Assembly: GCA_964036315.1 (NCBI GenBank)
Contig: OZ038492.1
Coordinates: forward strand, 36,453,118-36,517,117
Source: Acanthosepion esculentum
Taxonomy: Eukaryota; Mollusca; Cephalopoda; Sepiida; Sepiidae
DNA length: 64,000 nucleotides
Reading direction: 5' to 3'
Part shown: positions 1 through 13,337 of the stretch, in pieces
Layout of the letters: the number at the start of each line of letters is the position of its first letter
Numbering within the stretch: position 1 is the stretch's first letter
Program-made: the position numbers and the translations under genes
The notes under the pieces: generated by a model
The model's input: only the letters and a program-made list of their open reading frames with translations
The model's database searches: none
Told to the model about the DNA's origin: nothing

Positions 1-800
1 CTTCCTTTTTAGCCCATTTGCCATTTTCCATTAATGTATTTTCCCTTTCTTTTTCATTGACTGTGTCTCTTCCATTTTTAATCCATTTACCCTTTTTCTA
101 TAATTTACTTTCCCTTCCATTTTCATTGAAAGTGTCTCTTCCTTTTTAGCCCATTTGCCATTTTCCATTAATGTATTTTCCCTTTCTTTTTCATTGACTG
201 TGTCTCTTCCATTTTTAACCATTTGCCCTTTTTCCTATAATTTACTTTCCCTTCAATTTTCATTGAAAGCGTCTCTTCCTTTTTAGCCCATTTGCCATTT
301 TCCATTAATGTATTTTCCCTTTCTTTTTCATTGACTGTGTCTCTTCCATTTTTAATCCATTTACCCTTTTTCTATAATTTACTTTCCCTTCCATTTTCAT
401 TGAAAGTGTTTCCTCCTTTTTAGCCCATTTGCCATTTTTCATTAATGTATTTTCCCTTTCTTTTTCATTGACTGTGTCTCTTCCATTTTTAACCATTTGC
501 CCTTTTTTCTATAATTTACTTTCCCTTCCATTTTCATTGAAAGTGTCTCTTCCTTTTTAGCCCATTTGCCATTTTCCATTAATGTATTTTCCCTTTCTTT
601 TTCATTGACTGTGTCTCTTCCATTTTTAACCATTTGCCCTTTTTCCTATAATTTACTTTCCCTTCCATTTTCATTGAAAGCGTCTCTTCCTTTTTAGCCC
701 ATTTGCCATTTTCCATTAATGTATTTTCCCTTTCTTTTTCATTGACTGTGTCTCTTCCATTTTTAATCCATTTACCCTTTTTCTATAATTTACTTTCCCT
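1..800. repeat. Partial higher-order copy of the satellite
   Basis: Unit order and variants follow those at about 6009-6800. Variant units at 305-496 and 442-633 have counterparts at 6313 and 6450. The match is lost near 800, where this copy has gaatgtgtc while the 6.8-kb copy has the rare catattcattg variant. Confidence 0.7.
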
Positions 801-1740
801 TCCATTTTCATTGAATGTGTCTCTTCCTTTTTAGCCCATTTGCCATTTTCCATTAATGTATTTTCCCTTTCTTTTTCATTGACGTTTTCTCTTCCATTTT
901 TAACCATTTGCCCTTTTCTATAATTTACTTTCCCTTCCATTTTCATTGAAAGTGTCTCTTCCTTTTTAGCCCATTTGCCATTTTCCATTAATGTATTTTC
1001 CCTTTCTTTTTCATTGACTGTTTCTCTTCCATTTTTAATCCATTTACCCTTTTTCTATAATTTACTTTCCCTTCCATTTTCATTGAATGTGTCTCTTCCT
1101 TTTTAGCCCATTTGCCATTTTCCATTAATGTATTTTCCCTTTCTTTTTCATTGACTGTGTCTCTTCCATTCTTAATCCATTTACCCTTTTTCCTATAATT
1201 TACTTTCCCTTCCATTTTCATTGAAAGTGTCTCTTCCTTTTTAGCCCATTTGCCATTTTCCATTAATGTATTTTCCCTTTCTTTTTCATTGACTGTGTCT
1301 CTTCCATTTTTAATCCATTTACCCTTTTTCTATAATTTACTTTCCCTTCCATTTTCATTGAAAGTGTCTCCTCCTTTTTAGCCCATTTGCCATTTTCCAT
1401 TAATGTATTTTCCCTTTCTTTTTCATTGACTGTGTCTCTTCCATTTTTAACCATTTGTCCTTTGCTATAATTTACTTTCCCTTCCATTTTCATTGAAAGC
1501 GTCTCTTCCTTTTTAGCCCATTTGCCATTTTCCTTTAATGTATTTTCTCTTTCTTTTTCATTGACTGTGTCTCTTCCATTTTTAATCCATTTACCCTTTT
1601 TCTATAATTTACTTTCCCTTCCATTTTCATTGAATGTGTCTCTTCCTTTTTAGCCCATTTGCCATTTTCCATTAATGTATTTTCCCTTTCTTTTTCATTG
1701 ACTGTGTCTCTTCCATTCTTAATCCATTTACCCTTTTTCC
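801..1740. repeat. Satellite units between higher-order copies
   Basis: Same 137-bp units, but the variant order does not follow the later higher-order copies. Several units carry gaatgtgtc in place of gaaagtgtc. This may be the product of unequal exchange at the left edge of the higher-order block. Confidence 0.6.
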
Positions 1741-4700
1741 TATAATTTACTTTCCCTTCCATTTTCATTGAAAGTGTCTCCTCCTTTTTAGCCCATTTGC
1801 CATTTTTCATTAATGTATTTTCCCTTTCGTTTTCATTGACGTTTTCTCTTCCATTTTTAACCATTTGCCCTTTTCTATAATTTACTTTCCCTTCCATTTT
1901 CATTGAAAGTGTCTCTTCCTTTTTAGCCCATTTGCCATTTTCCATTAATGCATTTTCCCTTTCTTTTTCATTGACTGTTTCTCTTCCATTCTTAATCCAT
2001 TTACACTTTTTCCTATAATTTACTTTCCCTTCCATTTTCATTGAAAGTGTCTCTTCCTTTTTAGCCCATTTCCCATTTTCCATTAATGTATTTTCCCTTT
2101 CTTTTTCATTGACTGTGTCTCTTCCATTCTTAATCCATTTACCCTTTTTCCTATAATTTACTTTCCCTTCCATTTTCATTGAAAGTGTCTCTTCCTTTTT
2201 AGCCCATTTGCCATTTTCCATTAATGTATTTCCCTTTCTTTTTCTTTGACTGTGTCTCTTCCATTCTTAATCCATTTACCCTTTTGCTATAATTTACTTT
2301 CCCTTCCATTTTCATTGAAAGCGTCTCTTCCTTTTTAGCCCATTTGCCATTTTCCATTAATGTATTTTCCCTTTCTTTTTCATTGACTGTGTCTCTTCCA
2401 TTTTTAATCCATTTACCCTTTTCCTATAATTTACTTTCCCTTCCATTTTCATTGAAAGTGTCTCTTCCTTTTTAGCCCATTTGCCATTTTCCATTAATGT
2501 ATTTTCCCTTTCTTTTTCATTGACTGTGTCTCTTCCATTTTTAACCATTTGCCCTTTTTCCCATAATTTACTTTCCCTTCCATTTTCATTGAAAGCGTCT
2601 CTTCCTTTTTAGCCCATTTGCCATTTTCCATTAATGTATTTTCCCTTTCTTTTTCATTGACTGTGTCTCTTCCATTTTTAATCCATTTACCCTTTTTCTA
2701 TAATTTACTTTCCCTTCCATTTTCATTGAAAGTGTTTCCTCCTTTTTAGCCCATTTGCCATTTTTCATTAATGTATTTTCCCTTTCTTTTTCATTGACTG
2801 TGTCTCTTCCATTTTTAACCATTTGCCCTTTTTTCTATAATTTACTTTCCCTTCCATTTTCATTGAAAGCGTCTCTTCCTTTTTAGCCCATTTGCCATTT
2901 TCCATTAATGTATTTCTCTTTCTTTTTCATTGACTGTGTCTCTTCCATTTTTAATCCATTTGCCCTTTTTCCTATAATTTACTTTCCCTTCCATTTTCAT
3001 TGAAAGTGTCTCTTCCTTTTTAGCCCATTTGCCATTTTCCATTAATGTATTTTCCCTTTCTTTTTCATTGACTGTGTCTCTTCCATTTTTAACAATTTGC
3101 CCTTTTGCTATAATTTACTTTCCCTTCCATTTTCATTGAAAGTGTCTCTTCCTTTTTAGCCCATTTGCCATTTTCCATTAATGTATTTTCCCTTTCTTTT
3201 TCATTGACTGTGTCTCTTCCATTTTTAACAATTTGCCCTTTTGCTATAATTTACTTTCCCTTCCATTTTCATTGAAAGTGTCTCTTCCTTTTTAGCCCAT
3301 TTGCCATTTTCCATTAATGTATTTTCCCTTTCTTTTTCATTGACTGTGTCTCTTCCATTTTTAACAATTTGCCCTTTTGCTATAATTTACTTTCCCTTCC
3401 ATTTTCATTGAAAGTGTCTCTTCCTTTTTAGCCCATTTGCCATTTTCCATTAATGTATTTTCCCTTTCTTTTTCATTGACTGTGTCTCTTCCATTTTTAA
3501 CAATTTGCCCTTTTGCTATAATTTACTTTCCCTTCCATTTTCATTGAAAGTGTCTCTTCCTTCTTAGCCCATTTGCCATTTTCCATTAATGTATTTTCCC
3601 TTTCTTTTTCATTGACTGTGTCTCTTCCATTTTTAACAATTTGCCCTTTTGCTATAATTTACTTTCCCTTCCATTTTCATTGAAAGCGTCTCTTCCTTTT
3701 TAGCCCATTTGCCATTTTCCATTAATGTATTTTCCCTTTCTTTTTCATTGACTGTGTCTCTTCCATTTTTAACAATTTGCCCTTTTGCTATAATTTACTT
3801 TCCCTTCCATTTTCATTGAAAGTGTCTCTTCCTTTTTAGCCCATTTGCCATTTTCCATTAATGTATTTTCCCTTTCTTTTTCATTGACTGTGTCTCTTCC
3901 ATTTTTAACCATTTGCCCTTTTGCTATAATTTACTTTCCCTTCCATTTTCATTGAAAGTGTCTCTTCCTTTTTAGCCCATTTGCCATTTTCCATTAATGT
4001 ATTTTCCCTTTCTTTTTCATTGACTGTGTCTCTTCCATTTTTAACCATTTGCCTTTTCCTATAATTTACTTTCCCTTCCATTTTCATTGAAAGTGTCTCC
4101 TCCTTTTTAGCCCATTTGCCATTTTCCATTAATGTATTTTCCCTTTCTTTTTCATTGACTGTGTCTCTTCCATTTTTAACAATTTGCCCTTTTGCTATAA
4201 TTTACTTTCCCTTCCATTTTCATTGAAAGTGTCTCTTCCTTTTTAGCCCATTTGCCATTTTCCATTAATGTATTTTCCCTTTCTTTTTCATTGACTGTGT
4301 CTCTTCCATTTTTAACAATTTGCCCTTTTGCTATAATTTACTTTCCCTTCCACTTTCATTGAAAGTGTCTCTTCCTTTTTAGCCCATTTGCCATTTTCCA
4401 TTAATGTATTTTCCCTTTCTTTTTCATTGACTGTGTCTCTTCCATTTTTAATCCATTTACCCTTTTTCCTATAATTTACTTTCCCTTCCATTTTCATTGA
4501 AAGCGTCTCTTCCTTTTTAGCCCATTTGCCATTTTCCATTAATGTATTTTCCCTTTCTTTTTCATTGACTGTGTCTCTTCCATTTTTAACCATTTGCCCT
4601 TTTTCTAAAATTTACTTTCCCTTCCATTTTCATTGAAAGTGTCTCCTCCTTTTTAGCCCATTTGCCATTTTCCATTAATGTATTTTCTCTTTCTTTTTCA

Positions 4701-5422
4701 TTGACTGTGTCTCTTCCATTTTTAACCATTTGTCCTTTGCTATAATTTACTTTCCCTTCCATTTTCATTGAAAGTGTCTCCTCCTTTTTAGCCCATTTGC
4801 CATTTTCCATTAATGTATTTTCCCTTTCTTTTTCATTGACTGTGTCTCTTCCATTCTTAATCCATTTACCCTTTTTCTATAATTTACTTTCCCTTCCATT
4901 TTCATTGAAAGTGTCTCTTCCTTTTTAGCCCATTTGCCATTTTCCATTAATGTATTTTCTCTTTCTTTTTCATTGACTGTGTCTCTTCCATTTTTAATCC
5001 ATTTGCCCTTTTTCCTATAATTTACTTTCCCTTCCATTTTCATTGAAAGTGTCTCTTCCTTTTTAGCCCATTTGCCATTTTCCATTAATGTATTTTCCCT
5101 TTCTTTTTCATTGACTGTGTCTCTTCCATTTTTAATCCATTTACCCTTTTCTATAATTTACTTTCCCTTCCATTTTCATTGAAAGCGTCTCTTCCTTTTT
5201 AGCCCATTTGCCATTTTCCATTAATGTATTTTCCCTTTCTTTTTCATTGACTGTGTCTCTTCCATTTTTAACCATTTGCCCTTTTTCTAAAATTTACTTT
5301 CCCTTCCATTTTCATTGAAAGTGTCTCCTCCTTTTTAGCCCATTTGCCATTTTCCATTAATGTATTTTCCCTTTCTTTTTCATTGACTGTGTCTCTTCCA
5401 TTTTTAACCATTTGTCCTTTGC
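1741..5422. repeat. Satellite higher-order repeat, copy 1
   Basis: Marker variants recur in order in all three copies. Examples are ctttcgttttcattgacg near 1825, aatgcattttccc near 1948 and cccatttcccattttcc near 2067. This copy is about 3682 bp, 276 bp (two units) shorter than copy 2. The shortfall falls between the markers at 2631 and 4312. It also holds a run of near-identical units carrying taacaatttgcccttttgc at about 3090-3790. Confidence 0.85.
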
Positions 5423-8400
5423 TATAATTTACTTTCCCTTCCATTTTCATTGAAAGTGTCTCCTCCTTTTTAGCCCATTTGCCATTTTTCATTAATGTAT
5501 TTTCCCTTTCGTTTTCATTGACGTTTTCTCTTCCATTTTTAACCATTTGCCCTTTTCTATAATTTACTTTCCCTTCCATTTTCATTGAAAGTGTCTCTTC
5601 CTTTTTAGCCCATTTGCCATTTTCCATTAATGCATTTTCCCTTTCTTTTTCATTGACTGTTTCTCTTCCATTCTTAATCCATTTACACTTTTTCCTATAA
5701 TTTACTTTCCCTTCCATTTTCATTGAAAGTGTCTCTTCCTTTTTAGCCCATTTCCCATTTTCCATTAATGTATTTTCCCTTTCTTTTTCATTGACTGTGT
5801 CTCTTCCATTCTTAATCCATTTACCCTTTTTCCTATAATTTACTTTCCCTTCCATTTTCATTGAAAGTGTCTCTTCCTTTTTAGCCCATTTGCCATTTTC
5901 CATTAATGTATTTCCCTTTCTTTTTCTTTGACTGTGTCTCTTCCATTCTTAATCCATTTACCCTTTTGCTATAATTTACTTTCCCTTCCATTTTCATTGA
6001 AAGCGTCTCTTCCTTTTTAGCCCATTTGCCATTTTCCATTAATGTATTTTCCCTTTCTTTTTCATTGACTGTGTCTCTTCCATTTTTAATCCATTTACCC
6101 TTTTTCTATAATTTACTTTCCCTTCCATTTTCATTGAAAGTGTCTCTTCCTTTTTAGCCCATTTGCCATTTTCCATTAATGTATTTTCCCTTTCTTTTTC
6201 ATTGACTGTGTCTCTTCCATTTTTAACCATTTGCCCTTTTTCCCATAATTTACTTTCCCTTCCATTTTCATTGAAAGCGTCTCTTCCTTTTTAGCCCATT
6301 TGCCATTTTCCATTAATGTATTTTCCCTTTCTTTTTCATTGACTGTGTCTCTTCCATTTTTAATCCATTTACCCTTTTTCTATAATTTACTTTCCCTTCC
6401 ATTTTCATTGAAAGTGTTTCCTCCTTTTTAGCCCATTTGCCATTTTTCATTAATGTATTTTCCCTTTCTTTTTCATTGACTGTGTCTCTTCCATTTTTAA
6501 CCATTTGCCCTTTTTTCTATAATTTACTTTCCCTTCCATTTTCATTGAAAGTGTCTCTTCCTTTTTAGCCCATTTGCCATTTTCCATTAATGTATTTTCC
6601 CTTTCTTTTTCATTGACTGTGTCTCTTCCATTTTTAACCATTTGCCCTTTTTCCTATAATTTACTTTCCCTTCCATTTTCATTGAAAGCGTCTCTTCCTT
6701 TTTAGCCCATTTGCCATTTTCCATTAATGTATTTTCCCTTTCTTTTTCATTGACTGTGTCTCTTCCATTTTTAATCCATTTACCCTTTTTCTATAATTTA
6801 CTTTCCCTTCCATATTCATTGAAAGTGTTTCCTCCTTTTTAGCCCATTTGCCATTTTTCATTAATGTATTTTCCCTTTCTTTTTCATTGACTGTGTCTCT
6901 TCCATTTTTAATCCATTTACCCTTTTTCTATAATTTACTTTCCCTTCCATTTTCATTGAAAGCGTCTCTTCCTTTTTAGCCCTTTTGCCATTTTCCATTA
7001 ATGTATTTCTCTTTCTTTTTCATTGACTGTGTCTCTTCCATTTTTAATCCATTTGCCCTTTTTCCTATAATTTACTTTCCCTTCCATTTTCATTGAAAGT
7101 GTCTCTTCCTTTTTAGCCCATTTGCCATTTTCCATTAATGTATTTTCCCTTTCTTTTTCATTGACTGTGTCTCTTCCATTTTTAACAATTTGCCCTTTTG
7201 CTATAATTTACTTTCCCTTCCATTTTCATTGAAAGTGTCTCTTCCTTTTTAGCCCATTTGCCATTTTCCATTAATGTATTTTCCCTTTCTTTTTCATTGA
7301 CTGTGTCTCTTCCATTTTTAACAATTTGCCCTTTTGCTATAATTTACTTTCCCTTCCATTTTCATTGAAAGTGTCTCTTCCTTTTTAGCCCATTTGCCAT
7401 TTTCCATTAATGTATTTTCCCTTTCTTTTTCATTGACTGTGTCTCTTCCATTTTTAACAATTTGCCCTTTTGCTATAATTTACTTTCCCTTCCATTTTCA
7501 TTGAAAGTGTCTCTTCCTTTTTAGCCCATTTGCCATTTTCCATTAATGTATTTTCCCTTTCTTTTTCATTGACTGTGTCTCTTCCATTTTTAACAATTTG
7601 CCCTTTTGCTATAATTTACTTTCCCTTCCATTTTCATTGAAAGTGTCTCTTCCTTCTTAGCCCATTTGCCATTTTCCATTAATGTATTTTCCCTTTCTTT
7701 TTCATTGACTGTGTCTCTTCCATTTTTAACAATTTGCCCTTTTGCTATAATTTACTTTCCCTTCCATTTTCATTGAAAGCGTCTCTTCCTTTTTAGCCCA
7801 TTTGCCATTTTCCATTAATGTATTTTCCCTTTCTTTTTCATTGACTGTGTCTCTTCCATTTTTCACAATTTGCCCTTTTGCTATAATTTACTTTCCCTTC
7901 CATTTTCATTGAAAGTGTCTCTTCCTTTTTAGCCCATTTGCCATTTTCCATTAATGTATTTTCCCTTTCTTTTTCATTGACTGTGTCTCTTCCATTTTTA
8001 ACCATTTGCCCTTTTGCTATAATTTACTTTCCCTTCCATTTTCATTGAAAGTGTCTCCTCCTTTTTAGCCCATTTGCCATTTTCCATTAATGTATTTTCC
8101 CTTTCTTTTTCATTGACTGTGTCTCTTCCATTTTTAACAATTTGCCCTTTTGCTATAATTTACTTTCCCTTCCATTTTCATTGAAAGTGTCTCTTCCTTT
8201 TTAGCCCATTTGCCATTTTCCATTAATGTATTTTCCCTTTCTTTTTCATTGACTGTGTCTCTTCCATTTTTAACAATTTGCCCTTTTGCTATAATTTACT
8301 TTCCCTTCCACTTTCATTGAAAGTGTCTCTTCCTTTTTAGCCCATTTGCCATTTTCCATTAATGTATTTTCCCTTTCTTTTTCATTGACTGTGTCTCTTC

Positions 8401-9380
8401 CATTTTTAATCCATTTACCCTTTTTCCTATAATTTACTTTCCCTTCCATTTTCATTGAAAGCGTCTCTTCCTTTTTAGCCCATTTGCCATTTTCCATTAA
8501 TGTATTTTCCCTTTCTTTTTCATTGACTGTGTCTCTTCCATTTTTAACCATTTGCCCTTTTTCTAAAATTTACTTTCCCTTCCATTTTCATTGAAAGTGT
8601 CTCCTCCTTTTTAGCCCATTTGCCATTTTCCATTAATGTATTTTCTCTTTCTTTTTCATTGACTGTGTCTCTTCCATTTTTAACCATTTGTCCTTTGCTA
8701 TAATTTACTTTCCCTTCCATTTTCATTGAAAGTGTCTCCTCCTTTTTAGCCCATTTGCCATTTTCCATTAATGTATTTTCCCTTTCTTTTTCATTGACTG
8801 TGTCTCTTCCATTCTTAATCCATTTACCCTTTTTCTATAATTTACTTTCCCTTCCATTTTCATTGAAAGTGTCTCTTCCTTTTTAGCCCATTTGCCATTT
8901 TCCATTAATGTATTTTCTCTTTCTTTTTCATTGACTGTGTCTCTTCCATTTTTAATCCATTTGCCCTTTTTCCTATAATTTACTTTCCCTTCCATTTTCA
9001 TTGAAAGTGTCTCTTCCTTTTTAGCCCATTTGCCATTTTCCATTAATGTATTTTCCCTTTCTTTTTCATTGACTGTGTCTCTTCCATTTTTAATCCATTT
9101 ACCCTTTTCTATAATTTACTTTCCCTTCCATTTTCATTGAAAGCGTCTCTTCCTTTTTAGCCCATTTGCCATTTTCCATTAATGTATTTTCCCTTTCTTT
9201 TTCATTGACTGTGTCTCTTCCATTTTTAACCATTTGCCCTTTTTCTAAAATTTACTTTCCCTTCCATTTTCATTGAAAGTGTCTCCTCCTTTTTAGCCCA
9301 TTTGCCATTTTCCATTAATGTATTTTCCCTTTCTTTTTCATTGACTGTGTCTCTTCCATTTTTAACCATTTGTCCTTTGC
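5423..9380. repeat. Satellite higher-order repeat, copy 2
   Basis: About 3958 bp, 29 units. Markers are at 5630 (aatgcattttccc), 5749 (cccatttcccattttcc), 6811 (catattcattg) and 6981 (agcccttttgcc). The last two recur 3958 bp later in copy 3. One private difference is at 7863, where taacaatttg has become tcacaatttg. Confidence 0.88.
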
Positions 9381-12300
9381 TATAATTTACTTTCCCTTCC
9401 ATTTTCATTGAAAGTGTCTCCTCCTTTTTAGCCCATTTGCCATTTTTCATTAATGTATTTTCCCTTTCGTTTTCATTGACGTTTTCTCTTCCATTTTTAA
9501 CCATTTGCCCTTTTCTATAATTTACTTTCCCTTCCATTTTCATTGAAAGTGTCTCTTCCTTTTTAGCCCATTTGCCATTTTCCATTAATGCATTTTCCCT
9601 TTCTTTTTCATTGACTGTTTCTCTTCCATTCTTAATCCATTTACACTTTTTCCTATAATTTACTTTCCCTTCCATTTTCATTGAAAGTGTCTCTTCCTTT
9701 TTAGCCCATTTCCCATTTTCCATTAATGTATTTTCCCTTTCTTTTTCATTGACTGTGTCTCTTCCATTCTTAATCCATTTACCCTTTTTCCTATAATTTA
9801 CTTTCCCTTCCATTTTCATTGAAAGTGTCTCTTCCTTTTTAGCCCATTTGCCATTTTCCATTAATGTATTTCCCTTTCTTTTTCTTTGACTGTGTCTCTT
9901 CCATTCTTAATCCATTTACCCTTTTGCTATAATTTACTTTCCCTTCCATTTTCATTGAAAGCGTCTCTTCCTTTTTAGCCCATTTGCCATTTTCCATTAA
10001 TGTATTTTCCCTTTCTTTTTCATTGACTGTGTCTCTTCCATTTTTAATCCATTTACCCTTTTTCTATAATTTACTTTCCCTTCCATTTTCATTGAAAGTG
10101 TCTCTTCCTTTTTAGCCCATTTGCCATTTTCCATTAATGTATTTTCCCTTTCTTTTTCATTGACTGTGTCTCTTCCATTTTTAACCATTTGCCCTTTTTC
10201 CCATAATTTACTTTCCCTTCCATTTTCATTGAAAGCGTCTCTTCCTTTTTAGCCCATTTGCCATTTTCCATTAATGTATTTTCCCTTTCTTTTTCATTGA
10301 CTGTGTCTCTTCCATTTTTAATCCATTTACCCTTTTTCTATAATTTACTTTCCCTTCCATTTTCATTGAAAGTGTTTCCTCCTTTTTAGCCCATTTGCCA
10401 TTTTTCATTAATGTATTTTCCCTTTCTTTTTCATTGACTGTGTCTCTTCCATTTTTAACCATTTGCCCTTTTTTCTATAATTTACTTTCCCTTCCATTTT
10501 CATTGAAAGTGTCTCTTCCTTTTTAGCCCATTTGCCATTTTCCATTAATGTATTTTCCCTTTCTTTTTCATTGACTGTGTCTCTTCCATTTTTAACCATT
10601 TGCCCTTTTTCCTATAATTTACTTTCCCTTCCATTTTCATTGAAAGCGTCTCTTCCTTTTTAGCCCATTTGCCATTTTCCATTAATGTATTTTCCCTTTC
10701 TTTTTCATTGACTGTGTCTCTTCCATTTTTAATCCATTTACCCTTTTTCTATAATTTACTTTCCCTTCCATATTCATTGAAAGTGTTTCCTCCTTTTTAG
10801 CCCATTTGCCATTTTTCATTAATGTATTTTCCCTTTCTTTTTCATTGACTGTGTCTCTTCCATTTTTAATCCATTTACCCTTTTTCTATAATTTACTTTC
10901 CCTTCCATTTTCATTGAAAGCGTCTCTTCCTTTTTAGCCCTTTTGCCATTTTCCATTAATGTATTTCTCTTTCTTTTTCATTGACTGTGTCTCTTCCATT
11001 TTTAATCCATTTGCCCTTTTTCCTATAATTTACTTTCCCTTCCATTTTCATTGAAAGTGTCTCTTCCTTTTTAGCCCATTTGCCATTTTCCATTAATGTA
11101 TTTTCCCTTTCTTTTTCATTGACTGTGTCTCTTCCATTTTTAACAATTTGCCCTTTTGCTATAATTTACTTTCCCTTCCATTTTCATTGAAAGTGTCTCT
11201 TCCTTTTTAGCCCATTTGCCATTTTCCATTAATGTATTTTCCCTTTCTTTTTCATTGACTGTGTCTCTTCCATTTTTAACAATTTGCCCTTTTGCTATAA
11301 TTTACTTTCCCTTCCATTTTCATTGAAAGTGTCTCTTCCTTTTTAGCCCATTTGCCATTTTCCATTAATGTATTTTCCCTTTCTTTTTCATTGACTGTGT
11401 CTCTTCCATTTTTAACAATTTGCCCTTTTGCTATAATTTACTTTCCCTTCCATTTTCATTGAAAGTGTCTCTTCCTTTTTAGCCCATTTGCCATTTTCCA
11501 TTAATGTATTTTCCCTTTCTTTTTCATTGACTGTTTCTCTTCCATTTTTAACAATTTGCCCTTTTGCTATAATTTACTTTCCCTTCCATTTTCATTGAAA
11601 GTGTCTCTTCCTTCTTAGCCCATTTGCCATTTTCCATTAATGTATTTTCCCTTTCTTTTTCATTGACTGTGTCTCTTCCATTTTTAACAATTTGCCCTTT
11701 TGCTATAATTTACTTTCCCTTCCATTTTCATTGAAAGCGTCTCTTCCTTTTTAGCCCATTTGCCATTTTCCATTAATGTATTTTCCCTTTCTTTTTCATT
11801 GACTGTGTCTCTTCCATTTTTAACAATTTGCCCTTTTGCTATAATTTACTTTCCCTTCCATTTTCATTGAAAGTGTCTCTTCCTTTTTAGCCCATTTGCC
11901 ATTTTCCATTAATGTATTTTCCCTTTCTTTTTCATTGACTGTGTCTCTTCCATTTTTAACCATTTGCCCTTTTGCTATAATTTACTTTCCCTTCCATTTT
12001 CATTGAAAGTGTCTCTTCCTTTTTAGCCCATTTGCCATTTTCCATTAATGTATTTTCCCTTTCTTTTTCATTGACTGTGTCTCTTCCATTTTTAACCATT
12101 TGCCTTTTCCTATAATTTACTTTCCCTTCCATTTTCATTGAAAGTGTCTCCTCCTTTTTAGCCCATTTGCCATTTTCCATTAATGTATTTTCCCTTTCTT
12201 TTTCATTGACTGTGTCTCTTCCATTTTTAACAATTTGCCCTTTTGCTATAATTTACTTTCCCTTCCATTTTCATTGAAAGTGTCTCTTCCTTTTTAGCCC

Positions 12301-13337
12301 ATTTGCCATTTTCCATTAATGTATTTTCCCTTTCTTTTTCATTGACTGTGTCTCTTCCATTTTTAATCCATTTACCCTTTTTCCTATAATTTACTTTCCC
12401 TTCCATTTTCATTGAAAGCGTCTCTTCCTTTTTAGCCCATTTGCCATTTTCCATTAATGTATTTTCCCTTTCTTTTTCATTGACTGTGTCTCTTCCATTT
12501 TTAACCATTTGCCCTTTTTCTAAAATTTACTTTCCCTTCCATTTTCATTGAAAGTGTCTCCTCCTTTTTAGCCCATTTGCCATTTTCCATTAATGTATTT
12601 TCTCTTTCTTTTTCATTGACTGTGTCTCTTCCATTTTTAACCATTTGTCCTTTGCTATAATTTACTTTCCCTTCCATTTTCATTGAAAGTGTCTCCTCCT
12701 TTTTAGCCCATTTGCCATTTTCCATTAATGTATTTTCCCTTTCTTTTTCATTGACTGTGTCTCTTCCATTCTTAATCCATTTACCCTTTTTCTATAATTT
12801 ACTTTCCCTTCCATTTTCATTGAAAGTGTCTCTTCCTTTTTAGCCCATTTGCCATTTTCCATTAATGTATTTTCTCTTTCTTTTTCATTGACTGTGTCTC
12901 TTCCATTTTTAATCCATTTGCCCTTTTTCCTATAATTTACTTTCCCTTCCATTTTCATTGAAAGTGTCTCTTCCTTTTTAGCCCATTTGCCATTTTCCAT
13001 TAATGTATTTTCCCTTTCTTTTTCATTGACTGTGTCTCTTCCATTTTTAATCCATTTACCCTTTTCTATAATTTACTTTCCCTTCCATTTTCATTGAAAG
13101 CGTCTCTTCCTTTTTAGCCCATTTGCCATTTTCCATTAATGTATTTTCCCTTTCTTTTTCATTGACTGTGTCTCTTCGATTTTTAACCATTTGCCCTTTT
13201 TCTAAAATTTACTTTCCCTTCCATTTTCATTGAAAGTGTCTCCTCCTTTTTAGCCCATTTGCCATTTTCCATTAATGTATTTTCCCTTTCTTTTTCATTG
13301 ACTGTGTCTCTTCCATTTTTAACCATTTGTCCTTTGC
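9381..13337. repeat. Satellite higher-order repeat, copy 3
   Basis: About 3957 bp and nearly identical to copy 2, with shared rare variants near 9588, 9707, 10769 and 10939. It differs by a few bases (for example gactgtttctc near 11535) and by whole-unit changes near 12.0-12.2 kb. Whole-unit gains and losses against a low level of base change indicate recent unequal exchange. The right boundary is where the next copy should show ctttcgttttc near 13.4 kb and does not. Confidence 0.85.

Noticed and set aside
1535..2221. Long lysine/glutamate-rich open frame (228 codons) on the minus strand of the satellite
   Set aside because: It exists only because a few adjacent units happen to be 138 bp. 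Most units are 137 bp and shift the frame, and the same peptide is broken elsewhere. It is a composition artefact of a purine-rich strand.
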